Part shown: positions 7,341 through 10,797 of the stretch, one piece after another
Position numbering within the stretch: position 1 is the stretch's first letter
How the letters are laid out: each line of letters opens with the position of its first letter
DNA from: Bacteroides sp. CAG:144
GTDB taxonomy: Bacteria; Bacteroidota; Bacteroidia; Bacteroidales; UBA11471
NCBI GenBank assembly: GCA_000434215.1
Contig: HF999745.1
Span: forward strand, 65,873 to 76,669
Direction: 5' to 3'
Length of the DNA: 10,797 nt
Notes under the pieces: model-generated
What the model was told of the DNA's origin: nothing
Databases searched by the model: none
Seen by the model: only the letters and a program-made list of their open reading frames with translations
Made by a program: the position numbers and the translations under genes

Positions 7341-9104
7341 ATGAACGAAACAAATATAAATAAGCTGGATATAAAAGAGTTTCTCGACCAAGATGAGAAA
7401 AAAGACCAGTTACGGTTATTGACGGCAGGATCGGTCGACGATGGAAAATCGACCCTTATAGGCCGACTTCTCTTCGATAGCAAAAAATTGTATGAAGATC
7501 AGCTCGATGCCCTTCAACGAGACAGCAAACGAGTAGGTAATGCAGGAGGAAATATTGATTACGCTCTCCTTCTTGATGGATTGAAAGCCGAACGCGAACA
7601 AGGAATTACTATCGATGTTGCCTACCGCTATTTTTCTACAAATAAACGGAAATTCATCATCGCAGATACCCCGGGACACGAACAATATACACGCAACATG
7701 ATTACCGGCGGATCGACGGCCAATCTGGCAATTATATTGGTCGACGCACGTACAGGAGTCATCACTCAAACCCGTCGGCACACTTACCTTGTGTCGCTGC
7801 TGGGAATCAAACATATCGTCTTGGCGGTAAATAAAATGGACTTGGTACAATACAACCAAAAGACGTTTGACGAAATCGTAGATACGTACAAGAAGTTTGT
7901 TGCCCCGTTAGCCATACCCGATATTACATGTATTCCCCTCTCCGCCCTCAATGGCGACAATGTTGTCGAGAAATCTGAGAATATGCCGTGGTATAAAGGT
8001 ACATCATTATTGGATTTTCTCGAAACCGTACACATCGCAAACGACCACAATCTGAAAGATTTCCGTTACCCCATACAATACGTGTTACGTCCCAATCTCA
8101 ATTTCAGGGGATTCTCCGGCCGTATCGCTTCGGGCATCGTACGCAAAGGCGATGAAGTAATGGCAATCCCGTCAGGTAAAAAATCTCATGTCAAATCGAT
8201 CGTAACATACGATGGTGAACTCGATGAAGCATTTTCGCCTCAATCCATCACCATAACACTCGAAGACGAGATAGACCTATCCCGCGGGGAAATGCTCGTA
8301 CACCCCGACAATATTCCCCACATCAGCCGAAACTTCGAAGCCATGCTCGTATGGATGGACGAAAAACCCATGCAGCGAGACCAACAATATTTTATCAAGC
8401 AGACGACAAATACCACTCGCGTTCACATCGACCAAATCAAATACAAAGTCGATGTCAACACCATGGAGCAATCTATGGCCGAAACAATGAGTCTGAATGA
8501 AATAGCCCGTGCCGTATTCGTCTCGAACAAACCCCTGTTTTTCGATTCTTACAAACAAAACAAAAACTGCGGCTCCTTCATACTCATCGACCCAATTACC
8601 AACAATACAAGTGCCGTGGGTATGATCATAGACGAAGTGAACAGTTCCGATCTTTCCTCGGCTGTAACCGAAGAAGACCGTAAAAAAACACGCGACGGTA
8701 TTTCTTTGGTATCGGACAGTGAACGGGAAAGACTTATCGGTCAAGCAGGCAAACTCTTTATCATCGCCGGCAACAACCTCTCTGTGCAACGGGAATGTGC
8801 CTATCTCTTGGAGCGCAGACTCTTCGATACCGGACACTTTGCCATTGTACTCGACGCTCAAAAATTAGGTATCGACGGGAAATCCCAAACCGCAGCATTT
8901 GCTGCCATTGCAACCGAACTTACCCGGAAAGGTATTATTACGATATGTATCGATCTGTATGGCGAAATAACAGTCGACAATGCCTTTACCATAGCCATTG
9001 CCGAAGATTCGATCCAACCTGTCGATAAAAACAAAGACTACTGCACAGTGTGCCAGCAACATTTGGCCGCCACGATCGAAGATATTATCAATATAAAACT
9101 TTGA
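7341..9104 (+). CDS. cysN: Sulfate adenylyltransferase subunit 1 (GTPase) with degenerate APS kinase-like tail
   Basis: A 587-residue protein. The first ~440 residues are a normal CysN: G1 loop GSVDDGKST (30-38), G3 [11 protein letters not shown] (109-119), G4 NKMDL (164-168), then the elongation factor-like beta-barrel domains. GTP hydrolysis by CysN drives APS synthesis by CysD. E. coli CysN stops at about 475 residues; this one continues with a domain at about 470-587 that aligns with the CysC encoded at 5744-6343. CysNC/NodQ fusions have a working APS kinase in this position, but here the Walker A region reads GNNLSVQRE (477-485), without the lysine. The tail is therefore probably non-catalytic, and the intact CysC supplies the kinase step. 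The stop is two bases before the sulfotransferase ATG. Confidence 0.94.
   Translation: MNETNINKLDIKEFLDQDEKKDQLRLLTAGSVDDGKSTLIGRLLFDSKKLYEDQLDALQRDSKRVGNAGGNIDYALLLDGLKAEREQGITIDVAYRYFSTNKRKFIIADTPGHEQYTRNMITGGSTANLAIILVDARTGVITQTRRHTYLVSLLGIKHIVLAVNKMDLVQYNQKTFDEIVDTYKKFVAPLAIPDITCIPLSALNGDNVVEKSENMPWYKGTSLLDFLETVHIANDHNLKDFRYPIQYVLRPNLNFRGFSGRIASGIVRKGDEVMAIPSGKKSHVKSIVTYDGELDEAFSPQSITITLEDEIDLSRGEMLVHPDNIPHISRNFEAMLVWMDEKPMQRDQQYFIKQTTNTTRVHIDQIKYKVDVNTMEQSMAETMSLNEIARAVFVSNKPLFFDSYKQNKNCGSFILIDPITNNTSAVGMIIDEVNSSDLSSAVTEEDRKKTRDGISLVSDSERERLIGQAGKLFIIAGNNLSVQRECAYLLERRLFDTGHFAIVLDAQKLGIDGKSQTAAFAAIATELTRKGIITICIDLYGEITVDNAFTIAIAEDSIQPVDKNKDYCTVCQQHLAATIEDIINIKL
8751..9101 (+). other. Degenerate APS kinase-like domain at the C-terminus of CysN
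   Basis: Residues 471-587 of CysN. Ungapped comparison with CysC of this window pairs Gly33/Gly477, Glu47/Glu491 in [AL]LER, Gly54/Gly498 and Asp61/Asp505, so the fold relation is visible by eye. Key changes are Gly36 to Leu480, Gly38 to Val482, Lys39 to Gln483, Ser40 to Arg484, Thr41 to Glu485, Asp63 to Gln507 and Ser107 to Tyr540. The segment matching NNNLGF is missing, about 11 residues are deleted there, and the KARxGxIKxFTGI lid is replaced. This is what is seen; loss of kinase activity is inferred. Confidence 0.8.
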
Positions 9105-9106
9105 AC

Positions 9107-10210
9107 ATGGGATTCAATTTTCAAAAGTTACCGGTAAATACCTTGATTGGGGCAGACTGGAAAACATTTCACGAAGTAACAGCCGGTCGCAAAATCGACA
9201 AGGGATATAAAACCAAATATCACCTCACCAAGGCCCTTTGTCGTATATTAAGTCTAACGAACGGAATCGAAAACCGTCGTTACAATAAGAGACTAGCCGA
9301 TAAATCCATTGAAAATGCCCCGGTATTCATTCTCGGTCATTGGCGCAGTGGGACAACTTTTGTCCACAACGTACTTTCACAAGATAAGCAATTCGGATAC
9401 AATACCACCTACCAGACGGTATTTCCCCACATGATGCTTTTCGGACAACCGGTATTCAAGAAAATGGCTGCTATGGCTATTCCTAAGAAACGGCCTACCG
9501 ACAATATGGAATTGAAAGCCGATCAACCGCAAGAAGAAGAATTTGCGCTCGTAAACATGAGCCCCTATACGTTCTACAACTTTTGGTTCTATCCACATTA
9601 TACGCAAGAGTATAGTAAAAAATATCTCCTTTTCGAAGATGCGACGAGAGATGAAATCGAGAAGTTCAAAAAAACATTCGAACGGCTCATCAAAATCTCT
9701 CTATGGAATACACGAGGGGAACGTTTTCTCTCAAAAAATCCCCCCCATACAGGACGGATTAAAACGTTACTCGAAATGTTTCCCGATGCCAAATTCATTT
9801 ACTTGATGCGAAACCCGTATACCGTTTTCGAATCGACACGCAATTTCTTTACCAACACCATACAACCCTTGAAACTCCAAGATATCTCCGAAAAAGAAAT
9901 TGTCGACAATATCATCAAGGTATATACCGACCTTTATTTCCGTTATCAAGAAGATAAGAAACTTATACCCGAAGGAAATCTCATCGAAATAAAGTTTGAA
10001 GATTTCGAGCAAAACTCGCTCGAAATGACACAAAAAATTTATGAGACACTTTCTTTACCGGGATTTGAAAAAGCCCGTCCCCAAATCGAAGCTTATATCA
10101 ACGGGAAAAAGGGTTACAAAAAAAATAAATATAACTATGACCCGGAAACAGTGCATATCGTCGAGGAAAATTGGGATTTCGCACTGAAAGATTGGGGATA
10201 TAAACTATAA
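9107..10210 (+). CDS. PAPS-dependent sulfotransferase
   Basis: A 367-residue cytosolic-type sulfotransferase that transfers sulfonate from PAPS to a hydroxyl or amine acceptor, releasing PAP. The 5'-phosphosulfate binding loop is FILGHWRSGTT (Gly77 to Thr84). The 3'-phosphate binding motif is YLMRNPYTVFEST, with Arg235 and Ser243 at the contact positions. His108 (in VFPHMM) is a candidate catalytic base, not proven. No signal peptide or transmembrane segment is seen, so it works where PAPS is made. The frame is open to an ATG at 9050 inside cysN, but 9107, two bases after the cysN stop, gives the natural start and tight coupling. Linkage to cysQ-cysC-cysD-cysN matches what I recall for B. thetaiotaomicron BT0416, a sulfotransferase for cholesterol and other steroids. 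A steroid or sterol-like acceptor is therefore a reasonable hypothesis, but a lipid or glycan acceptor is possible. Confidence 0.93.
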   Translation: MGFNFQKLPVNTLIGADWKTFHEVTAGRKIDKGYKTKYHLTKALCRILSLTNGIENRRYNKRLADKSIENAPVFILGHWRSGTTFVHNVLSQDKQFGYNTTYQTVFPHMMLFGQPVFKKMAAMAIPKKRPTDNMELKADQPQEEEFALVNMSPYTFYNFWFYPHYTQEYSKKYLLFEDATRDEIEKFKKTFERLIKISLWNTRGERFLSKNPPHTGRIKTLLEMFPDAKFIYLMRNPYTVFESTRNFFTNTIQPLKLQDISEKEIVDNIIKVYTDLYFRYQEDKKLIPEGNLIEIKFEDFEQNSLEMTQKIYETLSLPGFEKARPQIEAYINGKKGYKKNKYNYDPETVHIVEENWDFALKDWGYKL

Positions 10211-10225
10211 TCATCAAAAAAACCA

Positions 10226-10264
10226 AACATAAAAGGCCGGTAAATATTACTGGCCTTTTATGTT
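10226..10264. terminator. Hairpin terminator after the sulfonation cluster
   Basis: An 18-bp stem with a three-base loop: left arm 10226-10243, loop ATA 10244-10246, right arm 10247-10264. The arms are perfectly complementary apart from one G-U pair. The core is AAAAGGCC/GGCCTTTT, so the A-run and T-run sit inside the stem, as in bidirectional terminators. It begins 15 bases after the sulfotransferase stop and separates that transcript from fucI. Confidence 0.85.
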
Positions 10265-10408
10265 AATCACCCTCAAAGATTCTCAAATATAAGTATTCCG
10301 ACATCACAAAGCGCCGCCTTTTGCTTGGATATGTTGAGAAATATTTCTTTCTTTGTTTGTGAAAATATTTGATTGAAAAATTTCGATACTTTAAATCTGA
10401 AAAACTAT
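10265..10408. other. Leader region upstream of fucI
   Basis: AT-rich spacer of 144 bases holding no gene that I can support. It presumably carries the fucI promoter. The closest -7 match on the plus strand is AATATTTG at 10364-10371, one base off TAnnTTTG and without a correctly spaced -33 TTTG, so no promoter is called. No repeat or riboswitch-like structure was recognised. Confidence 0.4.
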
Positions 10409-10797
10409 ATGAAAAACTATCCAAAGATCGGTATTCGTCCGACTATTGACGGACGTCAGGGTGGCGTGAGAGAAAGCCTCGAAGAAAAAACGATGAACCT
10501 TGCAAAAGCAGTTGCAGAGCTTATTTCAAGTAATGTAAAGTATAGCGACGGTACACCGGTGCAATGTGTTATTGCCGACGGCACAATAGGCCGTGTCGGT
10601 GAAACGGCGGCCTGCCAGGCCAAATTCGAACGCGAAGGCGTCGGTGCGACCATTTCGGTTACCTCCTGTTGGTGTTACGGTTCCGAAACCATGGATATGC
10701 ACCCGTATTGGCCGAAAGCTGTTTGGGGATTCAACGGTACAGAACGCCCCGGTGCCGTATATTTGGCAGCCGTATTGGCAGCTCACGCTCCAAAAGG
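10409..10797 (+). CDS. fucI: L-fucose isomerase, N-terminal part
   Basis: The first 129 residues of L-fucose isomerase, cut by the window edge (the E. coli enzyme is about 590 residues). The enzyme interconverts L-fucose and L-fuculose, the first step of intracellular fucose breakdown, and can also act on D-arabinose. The match to E. coli FucI as I recall it is close throughout. The clearest blocks are [12 protein letters not shown] at the start, [18 protein letters not shown] and [16 protein letters not shown] at the end. The start is ATG at 10409. It lies behind the terminator at 10226-10264, so it is probably the first gene of a separate transcript that continues to the right, perhaps with other fucose genes. 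Confidence 0.96.
   Translation, partial: MKNYPKIGIRPTIDGRQGGVRESLEEKTMNLAKAVAELISSNVKYSDGTPVQCVIADGTIGRVGETAACQAKFEREGVGATISVTSCWCYGSETMDMHPYWPKAVWGFNGTERPGAVYLAAVLAAHAPK

Noticed and set aside
8277..8861. A 194-codon open frame on the minus strand
   Set aside because: It is antisense to cysN, has no ribosome binding site or recognisable motif, and cysN is clearly coding across the whole stretch.
7341..9104. Bifunctional CysNC with a working APS kinase domain
   Set aside because: The Walker A lysine and several other nucleotide-binding residues are replaced, and a complete cysC is present in the same cluster.
9050..9106. N-terminal extension of the sulfotransferase from the ATG at 9050
   Set aside because: It would overlap cysN by 55 bases. 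The ATG at 9107, two bases after the cysN stop, fits the usual coupled arrangement.
10284..10291. TATATTTG on the minus strand as a promoter facing the terminator
   Set aside because: The nearest TTTG is only 15 bases upstream rather than 19-21, and no gene lies downstream on that strand before the sulfotransferase.

Overview
The window looks like chromosomal DNA of a gut-type Bacteroidales bacterium. The evidence is AT-rich intergenic DNA with TAnnTTTG-type -7 promoter elements (the Bacteroidetes primary sigma factor consensus), a cyclophilin lipoprotein and a DUF349 repeat protein typical of the phylum, and an L-fucose isomerase. Genus cannot be fixed from the sequence; a Barnesiella/Coprobacter/Parabacteroides-like genome is only a guess.

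Left half (1-4816), all on the minus strand. In transcription order it holds a cyclophilin-type peptidyl-prolyl isomerase lipoprotein (4698-3886), an M16 zinc peptidase starting at GTG six bases later (3879-2635), a stand-alone Cas6-family protein (2570-1797) and a large DUF349 repeat protein that runs off the left edge (1669-1). No CRISPR array and no other cas gene is visible. The Cas6 has Gly where the usual catalytic His is expected. Its ribosome binding site overlaps a 12-bp perfect palindrome.

Centre and right (4879-10264), plus strand. This is a compact five-gene sulfonation cluster: cysQ, cysC, cysD, cysN and a PAPS-dependent sulfotransferase, ending in a strong hairpin terminator. 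CysD and CysN make APS from sulfate and ATP, CysC phosphorylates it to PAPS, the sulfotransferase moves the sulfonate to an acceptor, and CysQ degrades the by-product PAP to AMP. No PAPS or sulfite reductase is present, so the cluster appears built for making sulfate esters rather than cysteine. It has the same gene content as the Bacteroides thetaiotaomicron region containing the steroid sulfotransferase BT0416, as I recall it. A second promoter-like sequence lies before cysD.

The most unusual protein is CysN. After its GTPase body it carries a ~115-residue C-terminal domain that aligns with the CysC encoded two genes upstream but has lost the Walker A lysine and other nucleotide-binding residues, so it reads as an APS pseudokinase.

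The right edge (10409-10797) holds the first 129 residues of L-fucose isomerase, separated from the sulfonation cluster by the terminator.
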